A DNA stretch of 64,000 nucleotides from Marivita sp051859345 (GCF_051859345.1 NZ_JBHYFV010000016.1:19337-83336); one strand, 5' to 3'; shown: positions 52,151-61,439, numbered from the stretch's first letter. The notes: generated by a model not told the origin, from the sequence alone. A program made the numbers and translations.

Positions 52151-53056
52151 ATGCACATTGAATTTCGCCACCTCCGCACGATCAAGGCCATCCATGAATG
52201 TGGCGGCGTGGCCCGCGCTGCCGATCAGCTCAACATCACCCAATCGGCCCTCAGCCATCAGATCAAGGGGCTCGAGGATCAGGCCGGGGTCGAACTGTTT
52301 GTGCGCCGTTCCAAACCGATCCGCCTGTCGGCGGCGGGCATGCGCCTGCTGCGTCTTGCCAATCAGGTGCTGCCGCAGGTCGAAGCGCTGGCGGCCGAAT
52401 TCGAAGGTCTGCGCGACGGATCGTCAGGCCGCATGCATATCGCCATCGAATGCCACGCCTGTTTCGAATGGCTGTTCCCGGTGCTTGAGGCCTTCCGCAA
52501 GACGTGGCCGGACGTGGATGTCGATATCCGCCCCGGTCTGGCCTTCGATGCCTTGCCAGCGCTGCAAAAAGAGGATGTGGACCTTGTCGTGTCTTCCGAC
52601 CCAGAGGATATTCCGGGTGTGACCTTTACGGAACTCTTTGACTACAATGCCGTTTTTGTCGCCTCGGCGGCGCATCCCCTGGCCCAGAGACCCTATGTCG
52701 ATGCCGAGGATTTTCGGGGCGAAACGCTCATCACCTATCCGGTGGAACGATCGCGGCTTGACGTCTTCAGCCAATTGCTGATCCCCGCCAAGGTCGAACC
52801 GGCTGGCGTCCGTCAGGTTGAATTGACGGCCGTGATCCTTCTTCTGGTCGCATCGAACAGGGGCGTCTCTGTCCTGCCCGATTGGGTGGTGCGCGAGGTC
52901 AAGTACAGCTCGGATTATGTCACCAGACCGCTGACCCAAAACGGTGTCACGCGGCGGCTATATGCTGCGACCCGCACGGCGGATATCGACAAGCCGTTCG
53001 TGTCGGAGCTGATCCGGCTGGCCCGACAAGAGGCGCACCGTCTGCAAACCGCGTGA
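52151..53056 (+). CDS. metR: LysR-family regulator of methionine genes (MetR-like)
   Basis: 301 residues. HTH: FRHLRTIKAIHECGGVARAA, then DQLNITQSALSHQIKGLEDQ. The MetR-type effector domain includes RMHIAIECHACFEWLFPVLE, which matches the MetR/homocysteine-responsive group. Divergent from metF with 95 bp between starts, the standard arrangement for autoregulated LysR and target. A perfect TGAA-N5-TTCA MetR box was not seen in the gap; the nearest symmetry is CTCAT...ATGAG. Confidence 0.9.
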   Translation: MHIEFRHLRTIKAIHECGGVARAADQLNITQSALSHQIKGLEDQAGVELFVRRSKPIRLSAAGMRLLRLANQVLPQVEALAAEFEGLRDGSSGRMHIAIECHACFEWLFPVLEAFRKTWPDVDVDIRPGLAFDALPALQKEDVDLVVSSDPEDIPGVTFTELFDYNAVFVASAAHPLAQRPYVDAEDFRGETLITYPVERSRLDVFSQLLIPAKVEPAGVRQVELTAVILLLVASNRGVSVLPDWVVREVKYSSDYVTRPLTQNGVTRRLYAATRTADIDKPFVSELIRLARQEAHRLQTA

Positions 53057-53059
53057 TCG

Positions 53060-53266
53060 CTACATCTCGGTGATGTTGGACGCCATCATCCGGCCATCGC
53101 GGCCTTCGGACATCTCGAAGCTGACCTTCTGATTGTCGGCCAGCCCTTCCATCCCCGATTGCTGCACTGCGGAAATGTGGACAAACACATCCTTGCCGCC
53201 ATCTTCGGGGGAAATAAAGCCGTAGCCTTTGGTTGCGTTAAACCATTTCACGGTACCGTTCGGCAT
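53060..53266 (-). CDS. cold-shock domain protein
   Basis: 68-residue single CSD protein: NGTVKWFNATKGYGFISPED (RNP1) and DVFVHISAVQQSG (RNP2). RNA chaperone; regulation in the family is mostly post-transcriptional. ATG at 53266 begins the standard CSD start. The 180 bp ahead of it, shared with the divergent Spx-like gene, includes an AT-rich part that may hold its 5' leader. Its 3' end is 4 bp from metR. Confidence 0.95.
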   Translation of the reverse strand: MPNGTVKWFNATKGYGFISPEDGGKDVFVHISAVQQSGMEGLADNQKVSFEMSEGRDGRMMASNITEM

Positions 53267-53452
53267 GATCCCGTGTCTCCTCTTGTCGTCATGTCTGACC
53301 TCTGTGGGCCGCTGTGGTTGTGACCGGATCCGCAATCTGCGACACACCGTCACCTGATATGACATTGGCCGATGTGACGTTAAGGCAAGTATTAAATGCA
53401 CTTTAAACGCGTGACGCAAAGCCGTCACCACAGGTCAAAAGGGAAGATGACC

Positions 53453-53767
53453 ATGATCCTCTATGGGCTGAAGACCTGCGATACCTGCCGTAAGGCCTTG
53501 AAGGCGCTACCGAATGCAGACCTTGTCGATGTCTCGCAAACCGCTGTGCCAGAGCCGGTTCTGGACCGCGCGTTTGAGAAATTTGGCGATGCGGTGCTGA
53601 ACACCCGCTCGACCACATGGCGCGGGCTGGACGATGCAGAGCGGGCGATGGACCCCAAGACGCTGCTGGTTGCACATCCCAAATTGATGAAGCGCCCGCT
53701 GATTGCCGACAAGGACGCGCTGTACCTTGGTTGGGACAAAAACACCCAGGCCGCTTTGGGCGTCTAG
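53453..53767 (+). CDS. ArsC/Spx-family thioredoxin-fold protein
   Basis: 104 residues: ILYGLKTCDTCRKALKALPN with the CxxC redox pair (TCDTC), then the family block LLVAHPKLMKRPLIADKDAL containing the invariant KRP. Such proteins include arsenate reductases and Spx-like regulators; no ars genes lie near, so no symbol. ATG at 53453 has GGGAAG at 6-7 bases; ATG at 53447 is two codons upstream and equally possible. Stop overlaps the ABC exporter by 4 bp (convergent). Confidence 0.88.
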   Translation: MILYGLKTCDTCRKALKALPNADLVDVSQTAVPEPVLDRAFEKFGDAVLNTRSTTWRGLDDAERAMDPKTLLVAHPKLMKRPLIADKDALYLGWDKNTQAALGV

Positions 53768-55509
53768 TCCCGCATCTGCATCCGGTGCAGCGCCGCATAG
53801 CTGCCCGAACGTTCGAGAAGCGCATCGTGGGTGCCCTGTTCGATCACACGCCCCTGATCCATCACGACAATCTTGTGCGCATCGCGCACCGTCGACAGGC
53901 GATGTGCAATCACCAAGGTGGTGCGCCCCTTGGACAAGTCATCCAGCGCCTCCTGGACCTTGGCCTCCGACCCGGTGTCAAGCGCCGACGTCGCTTCGTC
54001 CAACAGCAGGATGGGCCGGTCGCGCAGCACTGCCCGCGCAATTGCCACGCGCTGACGCTGCCCTCCCGACAGGGCCGAACCGCGGGGGCCGACAGGCGTG
54101 TTCAACCCGTCGGACAATTGCGGCAGGAAGTCAGACACATGCGCTGCATCCAGCGCGCGCTTAAGCTTCTGTTCAGAAACATCGGTCTGACCCAGAAGGA
54201 TGTTTTCAAGCACTGTATCGTCGAACAAAAGCGCATCCTGCGACACGACGGAAAACAGCCCGCGCAGATCGCCAAGCGCAATACTCGAAACAGGAACGCC
54301 CCCTAGCGTCACCTGTCCATGTGTTGGATCAACAAGTCGGGTCAATACATTGAAGATGGTAGATTTTCCCGCGCCCGAAGGACCAACAAGCGCGGTGGTC
54401 TTTCCGGCATCGGCTATAAAGCTGCATCCGTTAAGAACGCTTGTTTCACCGTAACTTACGGATACGTCTTCAAGTCGAATCTCAGGAACGCCCTGTGGTG
54501 GCGGAAGCGGCTTTGCAGGGCTGCGCAAGCCCGGCTCCGTGTCAAGGATCTGGCGAATACGTTCGATCCCGGCGGCGGCCACCTGCCAGACACCCGCCAT
54601 ATTCCCCAGTCGCCGCAACGGTTCAAACGCCAGGCCAATTGCGGTGAAGAAGGCCATGAAATCACCGACTGATTTCTCGCCTGACAGGATTTCAGTTCCG
54701 CCGTAGAACAGCACCCCCATGAACCCCAGACCGGCCATGATGTCGATCAGTCCAGGGATGGTCGCCTGTCCCAGGGCACTGCTGGTCTCGACGCTCACCC
54801 GCTCTTCAGTCAGCGTTCGGTAGCGGTTCGACTGGTAGCGCTCCAACGCGTTGAGCTTGACCGGAATGATTCCGTGGAATGCCTCGTTCAACCGGATCGA
54901 CAGTTTCGCCGCCACATCCCGCGCACGACGCGCCTTCTTGCGCACATAACGTTGCAGGATCATCGACGGAGCAATCAGGATCGGTGCCCCCAGGAGCGCC
55001 ACCAGGGTCCAGCGCCAATCCACCGAAATCGCCACCGCAAACAGCGAGATCAGCGCGATCACATCCCGCCCCGCCCCGGTGATGACGGTGCGCCAGACCT
55101 TGCTGATCGCGTCCACGTCGCCTTCGACCCGCTGCATCAGGTAGCCGGGCGAATGGGTCTGGTGATATTGCGTGTCCAGGACCAGCAGATGCGCCAGAAG
55201 ATCCTGACGGATATCGGCAACGGACAGCTGCGAAATCCGGGTCAGCAGCACCTTTTGAATGATGCTTGCCACCGCCCGGATGACAAAGATGCCCAGAAAC
55301 AGCAGACCAACCCAGACGATGGCATCCGCCTCTCCGCCGACAAAAACCCGGTCGAACATCGGCTTCATCATGTAGGACAGCGCCCCGAACATGCCGCCTT
55401 CGAGCGCCATGAACACCATCGCCACCAGCAAGAGCCGCCAGTGTTTGGACAGATAGCCGCGCCACACCCACGCCAGCAGGCCCCGCGGATTGACCGCGGC
55501 CTCGGTCAT
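53764..55509 (-). CDS. ABC exporter, permease fused to ATPase (MsbA-like)
   Basis: 581 residues: six-helix membrane domain (about 15-310; FMALEGGMFGALSYMMKPMF near the start) and ATPase with Walker A LVGPSGAGKSTIFNVL, signature LSGGQRQRVAIARAV, Walker B ILLLDEATSALD and the H-loop IAHRLSTV. It flips a lipid or other hydrophobic substrate; length and style are close to MsbA, but no lipid-A genes are adjacent. Overlaps the downstream end of the phosphatase gene by 4 bp (ATGA), so the phosphatase is encoded first and the two are coupled. Confidence 0.9.
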   Translation of the reverse strand: MTEAAVNPRGLLAWVWRGYLSKHWRLLLVAMVFMALEGGMFGALSYMMKPMFDRVFVGGEADAIVWVGLLFLGIFVIRAVASIIQKVLLTRISQLSVADIRQDLLAHLLVLDTQYHQTHSPGYLMQRVEGDVDAISKVWRTVITGAGRDVIALISLFAVAISVDWRWTLVALLGAPILIAPSMILQRYVRKKARRARDVAAKLSIRLNEAFHGIIPVKLNALERYQSNRYRTLTEERVSVETSSALGQATIPGLIDIMAGLGFMGVLFYGGTEILSGEKSVGDFMAFFTAIGLAFEPLRRLGNMAGVWQVAAAGIERIRQILDTEPGLRSPAKPLPPPQGVPEIRLEDVSVSYGETSVLNGCSFIADAGKTTALVGPSGAGKSTIFNVLTRLVDPTHGQVTLGGVPVSSIALGDLRGLFSVVSQDALLFDDTVLENILLGQTDVSEQKLKRALDAAHVSDFLPQLSDGLNTPVGPRGSALSGGQRQRVAIARAVLRDRPILLLDEATSALDTGSEAKVQEALDDLSKGRTTLVIAHRLSTVRDAHKIVVMDQGRVIEQGTHDALLERSGSYAALHRMQMRD

Positions 55510-56222
55510 GACACCAGCGTCGCAGGCAGCGTCAATTTTCCAGCCGGTGTCTTGGCGTCGAACCCGGTCTGAATGGCGGTGGCATCGTATTCGGTGCGGA
55601 TCCAGTCTTCGAACCCGATGGGATCGCGGGCGGTGCGCGCGGCATAGACATCAAGGATGTAGTCCTGCACGCCGGTCGCGGTGAAATCGAGGTGAATATA
55701 CTTGAGCGACAATTGCTTGCGCGCCACCTCTACGGGTTGGTTTTCGAAAATCATCAGGTACATGGCAGCAACAAACCCGGCGCGGTCGGCACCGGATTTA
55801 CAGTGAAACACAAACGGCTTTTCCGCCACACGCAGCGTGTCGATGACATGCACGATCCGGTGGCGGCTGGCCGCATTGCGCGCCCAAAGCTTGGCATTGA
55901 CAAGGTTCAGCTCCAATGCCTCGCAGGTTTCGCGTTCGAACAGGTAATGCGCATACTTGTCTTCGCCGCGCAGGTTCACAACTGTCCTGATGCCCATCCC
56001 ATGGTATTTCTCGAACCGCGCATGTGTCGGCTGGTTCGATCGGTAGACCCCCGGCGCGATCTCGAAGAAATTCGTCCAGAAGGTGCGCAGGAAGGCGTGG
56101 TCGAAGAAATGATAATGGAACGCCGACCAGCGCCGCGCGGCCGGGTCGGTGATGTCCTTGCCGAACGACCGACGCAGCTTGCGCTCTGCATCTTCGATCC
56201 TTGTCCAAAGTCGTCCCAACAT
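55506..56222 (-). CDS. protein tyrosine / dual-specificity phosphatase
   Basis: 238 residues with the signature loop FHCKSGADRAGF (HCxxGxxR), catalytic Cys near residue 142, and an upstream general-acid candidate in NLRGEDKYAHY. Also VYRSNQPTHARFEKYHGMGI, typical of the Siw14/DSP-like bacterial group. AAGGGA before the ATG. First gene of a two-gene unit with the MsbA-like exporter, so it may act on a lipid or on the envelope. Confidence 0.88.
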   Translation of the reverse strand: MLGRLWTRIEDAERKLRRSFGKDITDPAARRWSAFHYHFFDHAFLRTFWTNFFEIAPGVYRSNQPTHARFEKYHGMGIRTVVNLRGEDKYAHYLFERETCEALELNLVNAKLWARNAASRHRIVHVIDTLRVAEKPFVFHCKSGADRAGFVAAMYLMIFENQPVEVARKQLSLKYIHLDFTATGVQDYILDVYAARTARDPIGFEDWIRTEYDATAIQTGFDAKTPAGKLTLPATLVS

Positions 56223-56367
56223 CCGGTCCCTTTCACATCAGGCGCGGATGTAGAGACTGTGGCGCGCGCTGGCAAGCACTGCGCGATATTGACCGTGCGG
56301 CTGAACGGGGTAGGTTGCGCCGAACCGGTCGTCTCGACGGGTTTTTCCCATCTTGACGAGGTCTCTC

Positions 56368-57564
56368 ATGTCGCTTGCCCATGGTCGCACATATCTTGCC
56401 ATTCCCGGCCCCTCGGTGGTGCCGGATGCCGTTCTTCGGGCCATGCACCGCGCCTCGCCGAATATTTACGAAGGCGAGCTGCCCGACATGATGCCGGACC
56501 TCATGCGCGACCTCAAACGCGTTGCCCGCACCGAGGGGCACGCGGCCATCTACATCAGCAACGGTCACGGCGCATGGGAAGCCTCGCTTGCCAACACGGT
56601 GGCCGCCGGGGAAAAGATCCTGATACTGGCCACGGGGTTCTTTGCGCTGGGATGGGCGAACATCGCGCGGGCGCGCGGGATCGAGGTGGATATCCTTCAG
56701 TTCGCCAATGGCGGAACCTTCGATCTTGCCCGCGTGGTGCAGACGCTCGAAGCCGACAATACCCACAGCTACAAGGCCGTTCTGGCCGTGTTTGTCGACA
56801 CATCAAGCTCGAACCGAAACGCATTCCAGCCGCTGCGCAGCATCCTCGACGATCTGGATCATCCGGCCCTGCTGATGGCCGATTGCATCGCTGGCATGGC
56901 CTGCGACCGGTTCGAAATGGACGAATGGGGCGTTGATGTGGCAGTGACCGGTTCGCAAAAAGGTCTGATGTGTCCACCCGGCCTTGGCTTCGTCTTTTTC
57001 AACGACAAGGCCGTCGAGGCGCGCCAACGCCTGAAACATGTCAGCATGTATTGGGACTGGACCCAGCGCATCGCGCCCGAAGCGTTCTACCAGTATTTCA
57101 GCGGCACCGCGCCGACGCATCACATTTACGGTTTGCGCGCCGCGCTCGACATGATTCACGCCGAAGGGCTGGACGCGATCTGGGATCGCCACGCAACGCT
57201 GGCCCGCGCCATCTGGGCCGCCTGCGAACATTGGGGCCAGGACGGGCCGTTGAAACTCAACGTGCCTGACCCGGCACTGCGCAGCCATGCGGTGACGGCG
57301 CTGTCCATCGGCAATCCGCTGGGAACAAGGCTGCGCCGCTGGTGTTCGCACGAAGCCGGCGTGACGCTGGGCATCGGTCTGGGCATGGGGTCAGAGGACG
57401 ATCCGAAAAGCGATGGATTCTTCCGTTTCGGGCATATGGGCCATGTCAACGCACATATGATTCTCGGGCTCTTGGGCGCGGTCGAGGCCGGGCTTGGCGC
57501 GCTGGACATTCCGCATCGCGCGGGCGGCGTCACCGAAGCGGCAAAGGTGATCTCAGGCGTCTGA
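56368..57564 (+). CDS. class V aminotransferase (serine/alanine-glyoxylate type)
   Basis: PLP enzyme of 398 residues. Opening HGRTYLAIPGPSVVPDAVLR with the family PGP motif, DCIAGMACDRFEMDEWG with the cofactor Asp, and the Schiff-base lysine in VTGSQKGLMCPPGLGF near residue 198. This pattern is typical of serine-glyoxylate aminotransferase relatives. ATG at 56368 follows GAGG; a TTG at 56353 is rejected. The last 12 bp overlap a small convergent gene. Confidence 0.88.
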   Translation: MSLAHGRTYLAIPGPSVVPDAVLRAMHRASPNIYEGELPDMMPDLMRDLKRVARTEGHAAIYISNGHGAWEASLANTVAAGEKILILATGFFALGWANIARARGIEVDILQFANGGTFDLARVVQTLEADNTHSYKAVLAVFVDTSSSNRNAFQPLRSILDDLDHPALLMADCIAGMACDRFEMDEWGVDVAVTGSQKGLMCPPGLGFVFFNDKAVEARQRLKHVSMYWDWTQRIAPEAFYQYFSGTAPTHHIYGLRAALDMIHAEGLDAIWDRHATLARAIWAACEHWGQDGPLKLNVPDPALRSHAVTALSIGNPLGTRLRRWCSHEAGVTLGIGLGMGSEDDPKSDGFFRFGHMGHVNAHMILGLLGAVEAGLGALDIPHRAGGVTEAAKVISGV

Positions 57565-57762
57565 AGGCCACCGAATTTCGCGGCTGGCGCGATATTGTGC
57601 CAGCCGGGCGATCCCGTGGTTGAGCCCCCAACCGGTCAGGATCACCACCAACAGGCCGAACTGCGCCCAGATCACACCAAAGATCCAAAGCAGGTTCACC
57701 AAGATCATGACAAGGCTGACGGTTGTGTAATCCTCGACCCGTCTGGGATGCTGATCATCCAT
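57553..57762 (-). CDS. small two-helix membrane protein (2TM domain-like)
   Basis: 69 residues: polar N-terminus (MDDQHPRRVEDYTTVS), helices at about 17-35 (LVMILVNLLWIFGVIWAQFG) and 37-47, then a basic tail. Similar in layout to 2TM-domain proteins. Function not known; no ribosome site stronger than GAGACAG. Confidence 0.6.
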   Translation of the reverse strand: MDDQHPRRVEDYTTVSLVMILVNLLWIFGVIWAQFGLLVVILTGWGLNHGIARLAQYRASREIRWPSDA

Positions 57763-57879
57763 CGCTGTCTCCGCACGTCTTCTGTCCCTTTACGACATCA
57801 GTTTAGCGCAGAAAACCGTCTCGTCAGCGGCAAACTGACCTCGATAGACAAAATTTCCGTGAAAAGACCCGGAAGCGGC

Positions 57880-58986
57880 TTAGTGACGTGCCTTTTCAAG
57901 AGCTTTGGGCAGCGCCTCTTCCAGCACATCAAGATCGACCGGCCGTCCCGCGCTGATCCGGATTGCGCGATCCCCCGGCGCCACAAACGGCATTCGGACA
58001 AACACGCCCTGATCAATCAGCGCAGCCAGAACTGCCTTGGCAAAGCCACCGTCCTGTCCGCAATCGAGTGTGACGAAATTGGTGGCCGAAGGCAGAGGCG
58101 TCAGACCGTTGGCCCTGGCGATGGTCCCGATCCGGTCGCGGGCGTCGGCCACAAGGGTGATGACCTCGGCCAGCCATCCCTCATCTTCGAAGGCGGCAAG
58201 GGCACCGGCTTGCGAAATCCGTGACATTCCGAAATGGTTGCGGACCTTGTCAAAGCTCTTGATCAACTCCGGCGCACCGATCCCGTAACCGACACGCGCC
58301 CCTGCCATGCCGAAGGCCTTGGAAAAGGTCCGCAGGCGGATCACACGGGGGTCGTCCGGATCAATCTGCGGCGCGGTGCCGTGCGGGGCAAATTCGATAT
58401 AGGCTTCATCCAACAGCAACAAGGTGCCATCGGGAAGCGCTTCAAGTGCTTTTTCGATCTTGGCGGCACTGTGCCAACTGCCCATCGGATTGTCCGGATT
58501 GGACAGGTAGACCAGCTTGGCATCCACGTTGCGCGCCCGGTCCATCAAGGCGTCCAGATCCTCGTGATCGTTCTTGAAGGGCACCTTGTGCAGTGTCCCG
58601 CCAAATCCCACGACGTGATAGTTGAAGGTGGGATAAGCGCCGTCCGACGTCACAACCGGATCGCCCGGAGCGACCAGAAGCCGAACCAGATAGCCCAGCA
58701 ACCCGTCGATGCCTTCACCGATGATGATGTTGTCGCGCCGTGCGCCCAATCGGGTCGAGATCGCTCCGATCAGATCGTAATTCGTGGCATCGGCATATTG
58801 CCAGCACTGTCCCGCTGCCTCCTGCATCGCGGCCACCGCGAAGGGCGAGGGGCCAAACACGTTTTCATTGGCTCCAAGGCGGGCCTGGAATTGCACGCCG
58901 CGCTGGCGCTCCTGCACTTCGGGGCCGACAAACGGCACGCTCGAGGGCAGCTTTGCGATCAGGTCTGGGTATCTGGGTCCGGTCAT
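57880..58986 (-). CDS. histidinol-phosphate-aminotransferase-like PLP enzyme
   Basis: Class I/II aminotransferase of 368 residues: LGANENVFGPSPFAVAAMQE near residue 35, the SNPDNPMGSW loop, LLLDEAYIEFAP, and Schiff-base lysine in LRTFSKAFGMAGARVGYG near residue 225. No other his gene is near, so it may be a catabolic paralog; no symbol is given. ATG at 58986 is chosen because upstream in-frame codons lie within two long palindromes that look like operators. No obvious strong ribosome site. Confidence 0.86.
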   Translation of the reverse strand: MTGPRYPDLIAKLPSSVPFVGPEVQERQRGVQFQARLGANENVFGPSPFAVAAMQEAAGQCWQYADATNYDLIGAISTRLGARRDNIIIGEGIDGLLGYLVRLLVAPGDPVVTSDGAYPTFNYHVVGFGGTLHKVPFKNDHEDLDALMDRARNVDAKLVYLSNPDNPMGSWHSAAKIEKALEALPDGTLLLLDEAYIEFAPHGTAPQIDPDDPRVIRLRTFSKAFGMAGARVGYGIGAPELIKSFDKVRNHFGMSRISQAGALAAFEDEGWLAEVITLVADARDRIGTIARANGLTPLPSATNFVTLDCGQDGGFAKAVLAALIDQGVFVRMPFVAPGDRAIRISAGRPVDLDVLEEALPKALEKARH

Positions 58987-59027
58987 GCCCTGTCTATGCC
59001 AAGAGCGATCAGATTGAACAAGCGTCG

Positions 59028-59051
59028 AAGAATTTTCGTACGAAAATTCTT
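59028..59051. promoter_or_regulatory. 24-bp perfect palindrome, first of a pair
   Basis: Self-complementary over 24 bp with core TTTTCGTACGAAAA, centred 54 bp before the aminotransferase start. Its neighbour has the same core exactly 30 bp away, close to three helical turns, as expected for two cooperatively bound dimers. Confidence 0.75.
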
Positions 59052-59058
59052 TGGGGTG

Positions 59059-59080
59059 AGATTTTTCGTACGAAAAATCT
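59059..59080. promoter_or_regulatory. 22-bp perfect palindrome, second of a pair
   Basis: Self-complementary over 22 bp with core TTTTTCGTACGAAAAA. Shares TTTTCGTACGAAAA with the first copy. Confidence 0.75.
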
Positions 59081-59200
59081 TGGCCCCAAGAAGGTCTTCT
59101 CAACAACAGGTAAACAAAGTGTTCTGTTTGGCGCGCTGACTTTGGAATGTGTCTTTGTCGCCCGATCTGGTGTCGGTTCAGGTAAGTGCTTCTGACCCAA

Positions 59201-59218
59201 TGTTTCGCGTGCGAAACA
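59201..59218. promoter_or_regulatory. 18-bp inverted repeat before the lolC-type gene
   Basis: TGTTTCGC-GT-GCGAAACA, perfect 8-bp arms with a 2-base centre, 90 bp before the permease start. The half-site TTTCG resembles that of the two palindromes at 59.03-59.08 kb, but the spacing is two bases longer. Confidence 0.45.
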
Positions 59219-59308
59219 AAAGGTCCAGACCGGTCCTATCCTTCTCGGGTTGACCCGCCCGGACCAAGCCGCCACTTATCGACCTGTTCCTTACCGTCGA
59301 GACCTCAC

Positions 59309-60595
59309 ATGGCCCAGACCCCGGCACCGTTTGCCCCCTTTGAATGGATGATCGCATGGCGCTATCTGCGCGCACGCCGCGCCGAGGGAGGGGTGAGCGT
59401 GATGACATGGATCAGCCTGATCGGCATCACGCTGGCCGTCTTTGCGCTGATTGCGACGCTGGCCGTGAGGTCCGGTTTTCGCGCCGAATTCGTGGATACG
59501 ATCCTTGGCGCGAACGCTCATGTTACGGTGTATTATACCGCTGAAACCGATGATGTTGGCCGCGTGTCGCGGAGCATCCCGGATTATGCGACCTTGTCCG
59601 ACACTGTCGCAGGTGTTGCGGGCGTCGCCCGCGCAGCACCGCTTGTCAAGGGTCAGGTCATGGCCACTGCCAACAGCCGCAATGCGGGTGTCGAAGTGTT
59701 CGGCATCGCGCCCGAGGATTTGGCCACCATTCCGCGCATCGCGGATCCGGACACCGCGCAAGGGGATCTGGCCCGGTTTCCCGAGGGCATCGCCATCGGG
59801 TCCGGTGTCGCGCGGGAACTGGGTGTCGCGCTGGGTGACAGGATCAGGCTGATCTCGCCGGACGGGGTGCGGACGGCGTTTGGCACCAGTCCCCGCGTCA
59901 AGGCTTACGAGGTTGTCTATGTCTTTACCGCCGGGCGCTATGACATAGACCGGACACGGGTCTACATGCCGTTTGCCGAGGCGCAGCTGTATTTCAACCG
60001 CGAAGGCGCGGCGGACGAAATCGAGGTGATGGTCGCCGATCCAGACCGCGTCGAAGACATGACGCTCCCGATTGTGCGCGCCGCAGGGGAGCGGGCGCTG
60101 GTCTGGACCTGGCAGGACGCCAGCGGAGGCTTCCTGCGCGCGCTTGAGATCGAGGACAACGTGATGTTCATCATCCTGTCGATCCTTGTTCTGATTGCAG
60201 CGATGAACATCGTCTCGGGCTTGATCATGCTGGTCAAGAACAAGGGCCGCGACATCGGCATCCTGCGCACGATGGGGTTGACTGAAGGATCGGTGCTGCG
60301 GGTGTTTTTCATCTGCGGGGCGTTTACCGGACTTCTTGGCACTATGGCCGGAGTGATCCTGGGGTGTCTCTTTGCTTTGTATATCGATCCGATCTTTTCC
60401 TTCGTGAACTACGTCGCAGGGGGCGGGGTCTGGGATCCGGCGGTGCGCGGAATTTACGAGCTTCCGGCGCAGTTGAAACTGGCGGATGTCCTGAGCGCCG
60501 TGGCGCTGTCGCTGGGGCTGAGTTTCATCGTCACGATCTTCCCGGCGCGCCGTGCCGCGCGGATGAATCCGGTTGAGGCGTTGCGCTATGAGTGA
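59309..60595 (+). CDS. lolC: lipoprotein-releasing system permease (LolC/LolE family)
   Basis: 428-residue permease that extracts lipoproteins from the inner membrane for transfer to LolA. MacB/FtsX plan: N-terminal helix (MTWISLIGITLAVFALIATL), a periplasmic domain of about 200 residues, then three C-terminal helices (IILSILVLIAAMNIVSGLIM, CGAFTGLLGTMAGVILGCLF, LSLGLSFIVTIFPARRAARM). ATG at 59309 begins the usual LolC start PFEWMIAWRYLRARRAEG. Alphaproteobacteria typically have a single LolC/E-type permease with LolD, as here. Overlaps lolD by 8 bp. Confidence 0.92.
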   Translation: MAQTPAPFAPFEWMIAWRYLRARRAEGGVSVMTWISLIGITLAVFALIATLAVRSGFRAEFVDTILGANAHVTVYYTAETDDVGRVSRSIPDYATLSDTVAGVAGVARAAPLVKGQVMATANSRNAGVEVFGIAPEDLATIPRIADPDTAQGDLARFPEGIAIGSGVARELGVALGDRIRLISPDGVRTAFGTSPRVKAYEVVYVFTAGRYDIDRTRVYMPFAEAQLYFNREGAADEIEVMVADPDRVEDMTLPIVRAAGERALVWTWQDASGGFLRALEIEDNVMFIILSILVLIAAMNIVSGLIMLVKNKGRDIGILRTMGLTEGSVLRVFFICGAFTGLLGTMAGVILGCLFALYIDPIFSFVNYVAGGGVWDPAVRGIYELPAQLKLADVLSAVALSLGLSFIVTIFPARRAARMNPVEALRYE

Positions 60596-61271
60596 TGTTT
60601 CGCTGCGATTGTCGGGGATCACCAAGACCTACAATGCCGGCACGCCCGCGGCGGTCGATGTGTTGCGGGGAGTGGATGCAACGCTGACCCGTGGCGAGGT
60701 TGTGGCGCTGGTGGCACCGTCCGGGGCCGGGAAATCCACGCTCCTGCACATTGCGGGTCTGCTGGACACGCCGGATGCCGGGACAGTCGAGATCGCGGGG
60801 GAGGACATCACGGGCGCGTCGGATCGCATGCGTACCGTGGTGCGGCGGGATCAGGTCGGGTTTGTGTACCAGTTCCATCACCTGCTTCCAGAATTCAGCG
60901 CACAGGAAAACATCGTGCTGCCACAGCTGGCGGCCGGGGTCGCACGCCGAACGGCGGACGCCAGGGCGTTGGAGTTGCTTGAGATTGTCGGGATCGCCCA
61001 GCGGGGGCATCACCGTCCGGCCGAGCTGTCGGGGGGTGAGCAGCAACGCGTGGCGTTTTGCCGGGCTTTGGCAAACAAGCCTTCCGTTCTATTGGCGGAT
61101 GAACCAACCGGAAACCTTGATCCGGCAACATCGGACACGGTGTTCGACGCGCTGATGACTCTGGTGCGGGAAACCGGTCTGTCGGCTTTGATTGCAACAC
61201 ATAACATGGCGCTTGCAGCGCGCATGGACCGGCAGTTGCGGATGGATCAGGGTGTTCTCACGCCGATCTGA
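60588..61271 (+). CDS. lolD: lipoprotein-releasing system ATPase LolD
   Basis: 227 residues. Walker A is VAPSGAGKSTLLHIAG (Ala-Pro in place of the usual Gly-Pro), signature LSGGEQQRVAFCRAL, Walker B VLLADEPTGNLDPAT, H-loop IATHNMALAARM. Start ATG at 60588 lies within the lolC end, so the two are coupled. Powers lipoprotein extraction. Confidence 0.93.
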   Translation: MSDVSLRLSGITKTYNAGTPAAVDVLRGVDATLTRGEVVALVAPSGAGKSTLLHIAGLLDTPDAGTVEIAGEDITGASDRMRTVVRRDQVGFVYQFHHLLPEFSAQENIVLPQLAAGVARRTADARALELLEIVGIAQRGHHRPAELSGGEQQRVAFCRALANKPSVLLADEPTGNLDPATSDTVFDALMTLVRETGLSALIATHNMALAARMDRQLRMDQGVLTPI

Positions 61272-61439
61272 TCGTGGTGTCTGCACGCGGCTGCCCCTGC
61301 CTTGCCGAAAGGTCTTGTTAACCAAGGTTAACGCCTTCAACGCGCGCCGGGTCTAACATGACAGACGGCTCACGCGAACGTTTGATGCGGGCGAGGGGGC
61401 AAGGCTGGTACGACATCCCCATAGAAAAGGGGTTTGTTC

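Noticed and set aside
61317..61332. GTTAACC-AA-GGTTAAC as a CtrA binding site upstream of the DUF3047 gene
   Set aside because: CtrA boxes are TTAA-N7-TTAA; here the spacing is 6, and the symmetry is inverted rather than direct. Not claimed as CtrA.
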